From JABWCE01 sp964617955 (GTDB taxonomy: Bacteria > Bacteroidota > Bacteroidia > NS11-12g > UBA9320), in the NCBI GenBank assembly GCA_964617955.1, contig CAZTXB010000007.1, positions 114,044 through 178,043 on the forward strand: a stretch of 64,000 bases of DNA, in the 5' to 3' direction. Positions 35,888 through 43,647 of the stretch are shown here, one piece after another (the first letter of the stretch is position 1; every line of letters starts with the position of its first letter). The translations under genes and the position numbers were made by a program. The notes under the pieces are model-generated. The model searched no databases, was not told where the DNA came from, and was given only the letters and a program-made list of their open reading frames with translations.

Positions 35888-36951
35888 GGTGGATGGTGGT
35901 AGGCGCCTTTTCTAAATCCTTAAAAGGAGGAACCTCAAAATTCTGTAACCTGCTCTTTGATGACTCTGTTCTCCATACTCATACCTTTTATCGCATTGAT
36001 TCAACGCTGGATGTCATACCCAAAGACCTACCATTTATCAGAATGCTGAAATCTTTCATAAAATTCAGGAAATTTTTCTACGGCCTGTTTAGATTTCGAG
36101 CAGAAGGCGTTATGCTGTTTACAGGACATGGCATGGGTCTGATGGAGAAATGCCTTATGCTATGCATAGCTAAATTGGCCGGTAAAAGAACCCTATTTTT
36201 TCCCCGATCCGGTTTGGTTATGGATTCCAATGTAGATAGGTGGATTTTGCGACGAGCGATGAGAATGGCTGATAAACTGGTCTGCCAGTCGGTATTTTGG
36301 CAGGATTATATGCACTCCCTGCATCCATCACTGGCCTATAAAACAGCGCTCATCTACAACGGAATCGATACGAGCGGTATCAATCTCTCTTCCCAAGAAA
36401 CAATTGCTCACAGCCCTTTTCGCCTGCTTTTTGTAGGATGGCTCGAGCAGTATAAAGGATTGGGGGATTTGATGGAAGTAGTTAAAAAATTGAACGACTT
36501 AAGCCCTGGAGCCTTTGAATTGAATATTCTCGGAAAAGGAAGCATGGAAAATGAAATTTATCATTACAAACGACAATTTCCTCAAGCCAATATTCATTTG
36601 TTAGGATGGTTGAACGATGCGTCGAAAGACCAATATTTCAAAAGTGCCAATGTCTTGGTGCTCCCCTCCCATTTCGAAGGTTTTCCTAATGTCATACTCG
36701 AGGCCATGTACCATGGGCTCCCGGTGATTGCCTCTGATATCAGCTCCATGCCAGAGATACTGGATAACGGAAACTGCGGCCTCCTCTTCGAGGCAGGGAA
36801 TCGGGAACAATTAAAAGCGGCTATTCTTAAGGTAAAAAACTCACCCGAAGATGCCCAAAAAAGAGCCCTGGCCGGCAAAATTCATGTAGCTCATAAATTT
36901 AACATCGATCAGTCACGCGAGCAATTACTAACCTTGCTCCAAACCCTTTAA
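35884..36951 (+). CDS. Family 4 glycosyltransferase
   Basis: The 355-residue GT-B protein has LFFPRSGLVMDSNVDRWIL, KTALIYNGIDTS, LLFVGWLEQYKGLGDLMEVV, the DQYFKSANVLVLPSHFEGFPNVILEAMYHG donor motif region and PVIASDISSMPEIL. All core GT4 motifs are intact. An ATGA overlap links it to the preceding GT. Base composition from here on is visibly less AT-rich than in the 23-32 kb genes. It is followed by a 218-base gap holding repeats. Confidence 0.87.
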   Translation: MRWMVVGAFSKSLKGGTSKFCNLLFDDSVLHTHTFYRIDSTLDVIPKDLPFIRMLKSFIKFRKFFYGLFRFRAEGVMLFTGHGMGLMEKCLMLCIAKLAGKRTLFFPRSGLVMDSNVDRWILRRAMRMADKLVCQSVFWQDYMHSLHPSLAYKTALIYNGIDTSGINLSSQETIAHSPFRLLFVGWLEQYKGLGDLMEVVKKLNDLSPGAFELNILGKGSMENEIYHYKRQFPQANIHLLGWLNDASKDQYFKSANVLVLPSHFEGFPNVILEAMYHGLPVIASDISSMPEILDNGNCGLLFEAGNREQLKAAILKVKNSPEDAQKRALAGKIHVAHKFNIDQSREQLLTLLQTL

Positions 36952-36980
36952 TATGTTTATTTAAATGTGAATACATTCCT

Positions 36981-36994
36981 TTGGCTAAAGCCAA
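36981..36994. repeat. Short perfect palindrome (REP-like)
   Basis: TTGGCT, two bases, AGCCAA forms a perfect 6-bp-arm hairpin, followed by ACGGCAATGG. The motif TTTGGCTAAAGCCAACGG resembles repeats I associate with intergenic regions of Bacteroidota genomes, but only one copy is in this window, so its repeat status is not shown here. It lies 30 bases after a GT stop, so a transcript-end or stability role is possible. Confidence 0.4.
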
Positions 36995-37104
36995 CGGCAA
37001 TGGATGAGGCCATAACGATATATCCTTCTTCATTTCGCTATCCAATACATTCATATTTTAAGACTTTCAATCCATGAAAATAAACCATTAAATGTTTATC
37101 GGCC

Positions 37105-37169
37105 AACCTTAACCTTAACCTTAACCTCAACCTCAACCTCAACCTTAACCTCAACCTCAACCTCAACCT
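37105..37169 (+). repeat. Hexamer tandem repeat AACCTY, 10.8 copies, abutting a start codon
   Basis: Ten full copies of AACCTT or AACCTC and a final AACCT run without interruption up to base 37169; the ATG of the carbamoyltransferase is 37170-37172. The T/C order is TTT CCC T CCC. The array occupies the whole ribosome-binding zone. The six-base period would keep any upstream in-frame codon phase, so copy changes would alter leader spacing, not reading frame. Its position suggests slippage-driven tuning of translation or transcription. Confidence 0.95.
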
Positions 37170-38894
37170 ATGTACATACTTGGCCTTAACGCCTACCATG
37201 CCGACTCCTCAGCTGCCATATTTAAAGATGGGGTACTCATAGCCGCTACCGAAGAAGAACGCTTCCGTAGGATAAAACATTGGGCCGGTTTTCCTTCCAT
37301 GGCCATTGAATTTTGTCTGGGAGAAGCCGGCATTTCATTAGATCAGGTTGATCACATTTGTATAGGGCGCAACCCTAGGGCCAAACTGTGGAACAAGTTT
37401 AAGTTTGTCGCCTCCAACGTCTTTGACATCCAAGACCTTCTTAAACAGCGGCTTCTCAATTCAAGAAAAGTTGCCAGTCTGGAACAAGAATTTGCCCTGC
37501 TGAGTGGCCTTGATGAAGTGTTCATCAAATCAAAGATAAGGCCTATAGAACACCATCGTAGCCATTTGGCCTCAGCTTTTTATGCCTCTCCCTTTGAACA
37601 ATCTGCAATTTTATCCATCGACGGCTCCGGCGATTTCAGCACCACCATGTTGGCGGTTGGAAATGGAAGCCATATAGAGGTACTCGACTCCCTTGATTTT
37701 CCGGTCAGTGCCGGTTTATTTTACACTGCATTTACTCAGTTTCTAGGATTTCCGCACTACGGCGATGAATATAAGGTGATGGGATTGGCACCTTATGGTG
37801 AACCGATATTCACAGAGGACATCAAAAAAATGATTCACTTTGAGCCCAATGGGCTATTCAGTTGGAACTCCACTTTTTTTGCCAAGCCTAACCACATCAA
37901 ACTGGATTACTCTACCCATGTACCCCAAATATCTCAATTGTTCTCATCTCGCTTCGAAGAATTCTTTGGCCCTGCCAGGCAAGCCTCTGCACCTCTGGAA
38001 CAAAAACATAAGGATTTGGCGGCAAGCGTTCAAAAGGTGTGTGAGGAGCTCATTTTACATATTTTAAAGCATTTGCATCAACGTACAGGTCTCACCAATA
38101 TATGTGTTGCAGGTGGAGTGGCTCAGAACTCGGTAGCGAATGGCAAAATATTGGAACATACGCCTTTCGAAAACCTGTATATCCCTTCAGCCGGTCATGA
38201 TGCAGGTATAAGTATGGGTTCAGCCATGTACCATTACCATCACAACCTGGGCAATGCTAGGGTTGAGCCTATCTTTTCGGCTTACACGGGCAGCCAGTTT
38301 GATAACGATGGCATAGAGCATTTCTTAAAAGAAAAAGGGGTGAAATACGAAAAGCTTGGTGACGAAGAACTGTTCGATCGCATAAGCGACAAACTCATGG
38401 AGCCAGGGGTCGTGGGATGGTTTTCGGGGAGAGCCGAATTTGGACCACGGGCCCTTGGCGGAAGAAGTATATTGGCTGACCCCAGAAATGGACAAGCCAA
38501 AGAGCTGCTCAATTCCAAAATTAAAAGAAGAGAAAGTTTCAGGCCTTTTGCCCCAAGTATCTTAAAAGAATATGTCTCGGAATATTTTACCAAGGTAGAG
38601 GAGGTGCCATTTATGGAAAAGGTTTTCCCGATTAAGCCGGAGAAATACGCTGAAATACCTGCCGTTACCCATGTGGATGGCACTGGCAGACTTCAAACAG
38701 TCGACAAGAAAGTATCTCCTCGCTATCACGCCTTAATCGAATGTTTTCGAAAAAAAACCGGAGTTCCCATTTTATTGAATACCTCGTTCAACGAAAATGA
38801 ACCCATTGTAAACACCCCTGCAGAGGCCCTGGATTGTTTTTTAAGGACCCAAATGGACATGTTGGTACTGGAAAATTGTTTGATCGTTAGATAA
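37170..38894 (+). CDS. Carbamoyltransferase, NodU/CmcH family
   Basis: This 574-residue, full-length protein opens YILGLNAYHADSSAAIFKDG, the ASKHA-type N-terminus of the family, with EHHRSHLASAFYASPFE near residue 127, ILSIDGSGDF, VAGGVAQNSVANGKI, and in the C-terminal YrdC-like half GRAEFGPRALGGRSILADP near residue 420 and RESFRPFAPSIL. It transfers a carbamoyl group from carbamoyl phosphate via a carbamoyl-adenylate to a hydroxyl, here probably a sugar of the polysaccharide. Its start codon directly follows the hexamer array, so its level may vary between cells. Confidence 0.92.
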   Translation: MYILGLNAYHADSSAAIFKDGVLIAATEEERFRRIKHWAGFPSMAIEFCLGEAGISLDQVDHICIGRNPRAKLWNKFKFVASNVFDIQDLLKQRLLNSRKVASLEQEFALLSGLDEVFIKSKIRPIEHHRSHLASAFYASPFEQSAILSIDGSGDFSTTMLAVGNGSHIEVLDSLDFPVSAGLFYTAFTQFLGFPHYGDEYKVMGLAPYGEPIFTEDIKKMIHFEPNGLFSWNSTFFAKPNHIKLDYSTHVPQISQLFSSRFEEFFGPARQASAPLEQKHKDLAASVQKVCEELILHILKHLHQRTGLTNICVAGGVAQNSVANGKILEHTPFENLYIPSAGHDAGISMGSAMYHYHHNLGNARVEPIFSAYTGSQFDNDGIEHFLKEKGVKYEKLGDEELFDRISDKLMEPGVVGWFSGRAEFGPRALGGRSILADPRNGQAKELLNSKIKRRESFRPFAPSILKEYVSEYFTKVEEVPFMEKVFPIKPEKYAEIPAVTHVDGTGRLQTVDKKVSPRYHALIECFRKKTGVPILLNTSFNENEPIVNTPAEALDCFLRTQMDMLVLENCLIVR

Positions 38895-39082
38895 AATTGT
38901 GTCTCTAATATTTTAAGCAGCAATATATTAGGGTACCATCATTTTTCAACTTTTTTAAGTCTATGCTCTTAAACCTATGCAAAATATTACTCCCAGTTCA
39001 TTTAAGGTTCTATACAAGATTAAAAGAGTTTTTGCGAATTGATAGGCAAGTACAAGACAAAACGTATTTCTAATCCAGCATC

Positions 39083-39847
39083 ATCAAAATTTCCATCGTC
39101 ACCGTTTGTTTTAATTCAGTAGCGACCATAGAGCGTTGCATAGCATCAGTGCTTGCGCAAGATTATACTGATATCGAATACATCATCGTTGATGGGGCCT
39201 CAACAGATGGGACGCTTGAAATTCTTAAAAAATATGAGGCCTCAATTTCCATACTCATCTCTGAACAAGATAAAGGGATGTACGATGCCCTTAATAAGGG
39301 GATAGCATTGGCTCGTGGCGAAGTGATTGGTTTACTTAATGCGGATGACGAATTTGCAGAAAAGGATGTGGTGACGAAAATTCATAGGGCGTTTAAATCT
39401 TCGGCCGATTTGGAAGTGGTGATTGGAGACGTCAAAATATACCACGGCAATGGGAAACCTTTTCGTTACTATTCTGCTTCAAATTGGCATCCTGATCGCT
39501 TTGTATGGGGCTTTATGCCGCCACATCCAAGCTTTTACTGCAAAACTCTTAATTTTAAAAAATTAGGTGGATATCGCCTCGATTTTGAAATTGCCTCAGA
39601 CTATGAATTGCTCATACGCTTTCTCAAAATTCATAGGTTAAAATATAAATACCTTCCTCTTTTGATGGTTAACATGCAAAAGGGAGGGAAAAGCAGCAGG
39701 GGATTATGGAGCTTGGTAAAAATTAATCAGGAAATCTTAAAAGGCTGCAAATTGAATGGCCTCAAAACAAATTATTTAATGCTCTACCTCAAATATTTTA
39801 AAAAGATTTTTGAATTAGGTAAGTCAAACACGCTTCCATTTATATGA
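39083..39847 (+). CDS. Family 2 glycosyltransferase with no canonical start codon
   Basis: The GT2 N-terminus KISIVTVCFNSVATIERCIA is encoded in frame from base 39086, followed by VLAQDYTDIEYIIVDGASTDGT and LLNADDEFAEKDVV with the metal-binding Asp pair. The frame opens after a TAA at 39071-39073 and has no ATG, GTG or TTG before GTG 39149, which would remove the essential first strand. ATC at 39080 or 39083 is the only placement giving a normal N-terminus (254 residues from 39083). Either an ATC start is used or the original ATG has been lost. Catalytic motifs are intact. ATGA overlap with the next gene. Confidence 0.75.
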   Translation: MKISIVTVCFNSVATIERCIASVLAQDYTDIEYIIVDGASTDGTLEILKKYEASISILISEQDKGMYDALNKGIALARGEVIGLLNADDEFAEKDVVTKIHRAFKSSADLEVVIGDVKIYHGNGKPFRYYSASNWHPDRFVWGFMPPHPSFYCKTLNFKKLGGYRLDFEIASDYELLIRFLKIHRLKYKYLPLLMVNMQKGGKSSRGLWSLVKINQEILKGCKLNGLKTNYLMLYLKYFKKIFELGKSNTLPFI

Positions 39848-40776
39848 AGATACTCATTTCAGGCGCCGGTGGTTTTGTCGGTGAAAATTTAATGGATTAC
39901 CTCTCTAACAAAAATTTTGAGTTTATTAAAATTAAACGGAATACTCAGGGGCCAAACGCATATACTTATAACGAAATTTCAGGCGAGGTCCTTGATAAAA
40001 AAGGCATAAAGGCGCTCGTCCATTTGGCGGGTAAAGCTCACGACTTACAAAATAAAAGCCATTTGGACGAATACCTGGCCGTGAATACTGAGCTAACCAA
40101 GCATTTATTTAGAAGTTTTTTAAAATCAGACATTCCCGTTTTTATTTTTATGAGCTCGGTGAAAGCCGTAGCCGATTCTATCGAAGGTTACCTGACTGAA
40201 GAAATAACACCTTCACCTTCAACACCATACGGTATTTCGAAAAGAAGAGCAGAAGAATTCATTCTCGAAAATTTAGAGAGTGCACAAAGCAAAAGGATTT
40301 ATATTTTGCGTCCTTGCATCATGCATGGTCCGGGAAACAAAGGCAATTTGAATTTGCTTTACCGTTTAGTTTCAAAGGGTATTCCTTGGCCGTTAGGGGC
40401 TTTCGAAAATAAACGCTCTTTCTGCAGTATTGAAAATATGTGTTTTGTGATTGAACAACTCATTCGAGATGAATCCATAGAATCGGGCATTTACAACGTC
40501 TCGGACGATATGCCCATATCCACTAACGAATTGATAAAGATTATGGGATCTTCTATTCAAAAAAAAACAAGAATTTGGAAAATCCCTGTCAAATTCATCA
40601 GTGTTATGGCGCAGATAGGAACTCTTTTCAAATTACCACTGAATAATAACCGATTGAAAAAACTAACGGAAAGTTATTTGGTAAGCAACCATAAGCTTCT
40701 GAAAAGTCTAGGTAGGCCATTGCCCATAGTCGCTGAAGAAGGGTTAACGAAAACTTTTATATCTTTCAACCCTTGA
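39844..40776 (+). CDS. NAD-dependent sugar epimerase/reductase, WbpV/WbpK-like
   Basis: The 310-residue extended short-chain dehydrogenase has ILISGAGGFVGENLMDYL at the N-terminus, LVHLAGKAHDLQNKS, the FMSSVKAVAD catalytic Ser region, and TPYGISKRRAEEF with YxxxK (Tyr about 129, Lys about 133). RPCIMHGPGNKGNLNLLYRL and NKRSFCSIENM match the group that reduces UDP-4-keto-6-deoxy-HexNAc to UDP-QuiNAc or FucNAc. Its neighbour is a WbpM-like dehydratase, which would supply that substrate. Confidence 0.78.
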   Translation: MKILISGAGGFVGENLMDYLSNKNFEFIKIKRNTQGPNAYTYNEISGEVLDKKGIKALVHLAGKAHDLQNKSHLDEYLAVNTELTKHLFRSFLKSDIPVFIFMSSVKAVADSIEGYLTEEITPSPSTPYGISKRRAEEFILENLESAQSKRIYILRPCIMHGPGNKGNLNLLYRLVSKGIPWPLGAFENKRSFCSIENMCFVIEQLIRDESIESGIYNVSDDMPISTNELIKIMGSSIQKKTRIWKIPVKFISVMAQIGTLFKLPLNNNRLKKLTESYLVSNHKLLKSLGRPLPIVAEEGLTKTFISFNP

Positions 40777-40796
40777 TACAAGAAAACACATTTTAA

Positions 40797-42005
40797 ATGA
40801 TCGCTCTAAACATAGCCGACTTTATTCAAAAACATATCACTTATCGTGGAAGCAGCTTCTTTGCAAATGATATTTCACAAAATCGCCAAAACCTCACAAA
40901 TGCTATCCTAAATAAAAACGTCCTCGTCATCGGTGGGGCCGGCACCATTGGGAGCAGTTATATTAAGGCTTTATTGGAGTTTAAGCCGGCCAAGTTATAT
41001 GTGGTAGACATTAACGAGAACGGACTCACCGAGTTGGTGCGGGATTTGAGAAGTTCAGGCCAATTCACAATCCCTGAAAATTTTGTGACCTACCCTGTTA
41101 ATTTTGGCGACGCCGTGTTTGAAAAACTATTTTTAAACGAGGGGCCCTGGCATATTGTAGCCAACTTTGCGGCACACAAACATGTGAGGAGCGAAAAAGA
41201 TGAATACTCCATAGAAGCCATGTTGGACAATAACTTGTTCAAAGCTGAAAAATTGTTAGCCCTATTGGAGAAGCATAAACCCGAACATTTCTTTTGTGTA
41301 AGCACGGATAAGGCCGCCAACCCTGTAAATATCATGGGGGCCTCCAAAAAGCTGATGGAGAACCTCATCATTGCTTATTCGGATACATTTAAAATTAACA
41401 CTGCCCGTTTTGCCAATGTTGCCTTTTCGAATGGCAGTCTGTTGGCCGGCTATGTTGAAAGGGTGATGAAAAATCAGCCCCTCTCCTGCCCTTCCGACAT
41501 CCGACGTTTTTTTGTAAGTCCGGAAGAATCGGGACAAATATGCCTGCTGTCTAATATTTTAGGGGAATCCGGGCAGATTTTCTTCCCAAAATTTGATTTC
41601 GAAAAAGACCAAACCTACTTTAAGGACATCACCCTCCGTTTTATTGAGGCCATGGGATTGGAGCCTAATATTTGTCAAACCGAGGAGGAAGCAATTGAGA
41701 AAAGTCAAAACCTAAGCGGAAAATCCTATCCGGTTTATTTTTTTGAGTCGAATACTTCCGGCGAAAAAGCTTACGAAGAATTTTATACAGAGGAAGAAGA
41801 AAAGGAAATGGACAAGTTTGAGGGATTGGGAGTGATTACCCCTGAGAAAAAAAATCTTGCAGAAACCCTTGCATCCATTGAAAGCCTGAAAAACGTGTTT
41901 GAAAAAAAGAATTTGGATAAATCAACCATAGTTCAGGAAATAAAAAAGCTTCTTCCGGGATTTGGTCATATTGAAACCGGCAAGGGGTTGGATGAGAGGA
42001 TGTAG
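40797..42005 (+). CDS. UDP-N-acetylhexosamine 4,6-dehydratase, CapD/FlaA1/WbpM-like (short form)
   Basis: The 402-residue soluble protein lacks the N-terminal membrane domain of WbpM. LVIGGAGTIGSSYIKALLEF near residues 44-63 binds NAD(P). NFAAHKHVRSEKDEY and VSTDKAANPVNIMGASKKLME follow; in the latter, Met replaces the Tyr of the usual YxxxK motif, a hallmark of this dehydratase family (Met about 180, Lys about 184). It makes UDP-4-keto-6-deoxy-GlcNAc or an epimer. The C-terminal ~90 residues are acidic (EEFYTEEEEKEMDKF). It ends at the edge of the repeat zone. Confidence 0.85.
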   Translation: MIALNIADFIQKHITYRGSSFFANDISQNRQNLTNAILNKNVLVIGGAGTIGSSYIKALLEFKPAKLYVVDINENGLTELVRDLRSSGQFTIPENFVTYPVNFGDAVFEKLFLNEGPWHIVANFAAHKHVRSEKDEYSIEAMLDNNLFKAEKLLALLEKHKPEHFFCVSTDKAANPVNIMGASKKLMENLIIAYSDTFKINTARFANVAFSNGSLLAGYVERVMKNQPLSCPSDIRRFFVSPEESGQICLLSNILGESGQIFFPKFDFEKDQTYFKDITLRFIEAMGLEPNICQTEEEAIEKSQNLSGKSYPVYFFESNTSGEKAYEEFYTEEEEKEMDKFEGLGVITPEKKNLAETLASIESLKNVFEKKNLDKSTIVQEIKKLLPGFGHIETGKGLDERM

Positions 42006-42088
42006 CCGCTGGTTAAAGGCCCAAGTTCCAAGGCCCAAGTTTCAAGGCCCAAGTCCCAAGACCCAAGTTCCAAATTTCAAGAAACGCC

Positions 42089-42145
42089 AAGACCAAAATC
42101 CGCTGAAATAAAACTCTTTGTGGCTTCAATCATTAAAAAATTGTA
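42089..42145 (+). pseudogene. Remnant 1 of the four-helix-bundle gene (internal deletion)
   Basis: AAGACCAAAAT, matching 42429-42439 of the intact gene, is joined directly to CCGCTGAA and the last ~45 bases of that gene (from 42544), here with a few substitutions. The stop codon reads GTA instead of TAG. It has no start and is flanked by arms A and B. Confidence 0.7.
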
Positions 42146-42245
42146 CCCCTCCCCCTTGGAATTTGGAATTTGAAGCTTGGATCTTCACCCTATCAACCTC
42201 AAGTTCCAAATTCCAAGACCCAAGTTTCAAATTTCAAGATAAAAG

Positions 42246-42590
42246 ATGGCTGTAAAGAATGACTTATGTGAAAGGCTGTTGAAGTTTGCGGTGGATGTGA
42301 TTTTATATTTGAGAACCGTCAAAAATAATATTGAAACGATGGATATGAAACGACAACTTGTTAAGTCTGCTACGTCAAGTGGTGCAAATTATGAGGAATC
42401 ACAGGGTTCTCCGACAAAACCGGATGCGAAGACCAAAATAGGTATTTCACTCAAAGAGATGAGGGAATCGAACTATTTTCTGAGAGTATTTAATCAGCTA
42501 AATATCGGAGATATGAAAAGCAATGAATATTTGGTGAAAGAGTCCGCTGAATTAAAACTCATTCTGGCTTCAATCATTAATAAATTGTAG
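42246..42590 (+). CDS. Four-helix-bundle protein (23S rRNA intervening-sequence protein family)
   Basis: The 114-residue all-helical protein has the family signature: LCERLLKFAVDVILYLRTV, QLVKSATSSGANYEESQGSPT, FGISLKEMRESNYFLRV-like helix (IGISLKEMRESNYFLRVFNQL) and a final SAELKLILASIINKL helix. Members are encoded inside 23S rRNA intervening sequences in some bacteria and as free-standing repeat-flanked genes in Bacteroidota; the function is unknown and the fold forms a pentameric bundle in solved members. Here it sits within a polysaccharide locus between arms of inverted repeats. It is not functionally related to its neighbours and probably arrived with the repeats. Confidence 0.85.
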   Translation: MAVKNDLCERLLKFAVDVILYLRTVKNNIETMDMKRQLVKSATSSGANYEESQGSPTKPDAKTKIGISLKEMRESNYFLRVFNQLNIGDMKSNEYLVKESAELKLILASIINKL

Positions 42591-42716
42591 CCCCCCTTGG
42601 AATTTGGAACTTGAAATTTGGAATTTGAGACTTACCCCAAACCAAGTTCCAAGGCCCAAGGCCCAAATTCCAAGACCCAAGTTCCAAGACCCAAGTTCCA
42701 AATTTCAAGAAAAGCC

Positions 42717-42774
42717 AAGACCAAAATCCGCAGAATTGAAACTCATTCTGGCTTCAATCATTAATAAATTATAG
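42717..42774 (+). pseudogene. Remnant 2 of the four-helix-bundle gene (internal deletion)
   Basis: This has the same junction as remnant 1: AAGACCAAAAT fused to CCGCAGAA and the gene's 3' end, with the TAG stop kept at 42772-42774. The sequence differs from the intact 3' end at only a few positions. Flanked by arm A before and arm B after. Confidence 0.7.
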
Positions 42775-42884
42775 CCCTCCCCCTTGGAATTTGGAATTTG
42801 AAATTTGGAATTTGAGACTTACCCCACACCAAGTTCCAAGACCCAAGAGTTCCAAGACCCAAGTTTCAAATTTCAAGAAACGCC

Positions 42885-42941
42885 AAGACCAAAATCCGCA
42901 GAATTAAAACTCATTCTGGCTTCAATCATTAAAAAATTGTA
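42885..42941 (+). pseudogene. Remnant 3 of the four-helix-bundle gene (internal deletion)
   Basis: This has the same fusion of AAGACCAAAAT to CCGCAGAATTA and the 3' end, with GTA in place of the stop codon as in remnant 1. An apparent reading frame from 42805 to 42990 runs through arm A, this remnant and arm B and is not a real gene. Confidence 0.7.
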
Positions 42942-43056
42942 CCCCTCCCCCTTGGAATTTGGAACTTGGGTCTTGGAACTTGAGACTTGACCCACAGTTC
43001 TCACGCCATAACCATTCACCTTTTCACTTTAACCTTTTTTATCCTAAATTCGAATA

Positions 43057-43647
43057 ATGAAAAACCTCAACGAACCGGATATTGAATATGGTCGCTATAC
43101 TTACGCCGACTACCTGAAATGGACATTCGACGAGCAAGTGGAGCTTATTAAAGGAAAAATCTTCAAGATGAGCCCGGCACCCAAAAGGATTCATCAAGAG
43201 GTTTCGGGAGATTTGTTTGTTTATTTTAAAAACTTCCTGACAAAGAAAAAATGCAAAGTATATGTAGCCCCCTTTGATGTCCGACTACCAATAAAATCAA
43301 CCAAAGATGAAGATATCGTTACCGTGGTTCAACCCGACATTTGTGTGATATGTGACCCATCAAAGTTGGATGAAGCAGGATGTATTGGAGCACCGGATAT
43401 TGTAGTAGAAATACTTTCAAAAGGGAATACTAAAAAAGAGCTTCAATTTAAATACGAAGTGTATGAAGAGTCAGGAGTTAAAGAGTATTGGATAATTTAT
43501 CCTGAACAACAAAACCTTTTGATTTATTCTTTAAATGATGGCCACTACAATCCATCCCGAATATTTACTAAAGGAGATAAAATTACCACGCCTATTTTGC
43601 CTGGATTTCTGTTGGATTTGGAAGATATCTTTAACGACGAAGAGTAA
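43057..43647 (+). CDS. Uma2 family (DUF820) PD-(D/E)XK nuclease-fold protein
   Basis: The 196-residue protein has the Uma2 layout: YTYADYLKWTFDEQVELIKGKIFKMSPAP at the N-terminus, HQEVSGDLFVYFKNFL, VVQPDICVICDPSKL near residue 92, and GAPDIVVEILSKGNTKKELQFK near residue 111, with PD and ExxSxxN positions of the restriction-endonuclease-like core. KYEVYEESGVKEYWIIYPE is the conserved C-terminal strand-helix. Uma2 proteins are abundant in cyanobacteria and present in Bacteroidota; the role is unproven. It stops exactly one base before the ATG of the sugar transferase, so it may be co-expressed with the cluster. Confidence 0.87.
   Translation: MKNLNEPDIEYGRYTYADYLKWTFDEQVELIKGKIFKMSPAPKRIHQEVSGDLFVYFKNFLTKKKCKVYVAPFDVRLPIKSTKDEDIVTVVQPDICVICDPSKLDEAGCIGAPDIVVEILSKGNTKKELQFKYEVYEESGVKEYWIIYPEQQNLLIYSLNDGHYNPSRIFTKGDKITTPILPGFLLDLEDIFNDEE

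Larger units (their letters stand above)
42006..43056. repeat. Palindrome-rich repeat zone: four units, one intact four-helix-bundle gene and three gene remnants
   Basis: The zone is built of C/A-rich runs (CCAAGTTCCAAG, CCCAAGACCCAAG; arm A), a gene or gene remnant, then T/G-rich runs (CTTGGAATTTGGAACTTG; arm B). Arms A and B are reverse complements, so every unit can fold into a long hairpin and so can neighbouring units. The A-gene-B layout occurs at about 42010-42185, 42195-42640, 42645-42825 and 42830-42990. Only the second holds the complete gene. The last ~65 bases before 43057 lack the pattern. Confidence 0.85.

Noticed and set aside
37105..37169. Telomere-like repeat or replicon end
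   Set aside because: The array is short and internal, lies within a gene-dense operon, and ends exactly at a start codon; nothing suggests a linear replicon end.
38282..38683. 133-codon minus-strand frame opposite the carbamoyltransferase
   Set aside because: It is antisense to the conserved C-terminal half of the carbamoyltransferase, with no recognisable protein features.
42805..42990. Apparent 61-codon gene on the plus strand
   Set aside because: It reads through repeat arm A, a gene remnant and arm B; only the remnant part resembles a protein, and it is the tail of the intact four-helix-bundle gene.
42006..43000. CRISPR array
   Set aside because: The repeats are variable in length, self-complementary and directly adjacent, with gene remnants instead of unique spacers, and no cas genes are near.
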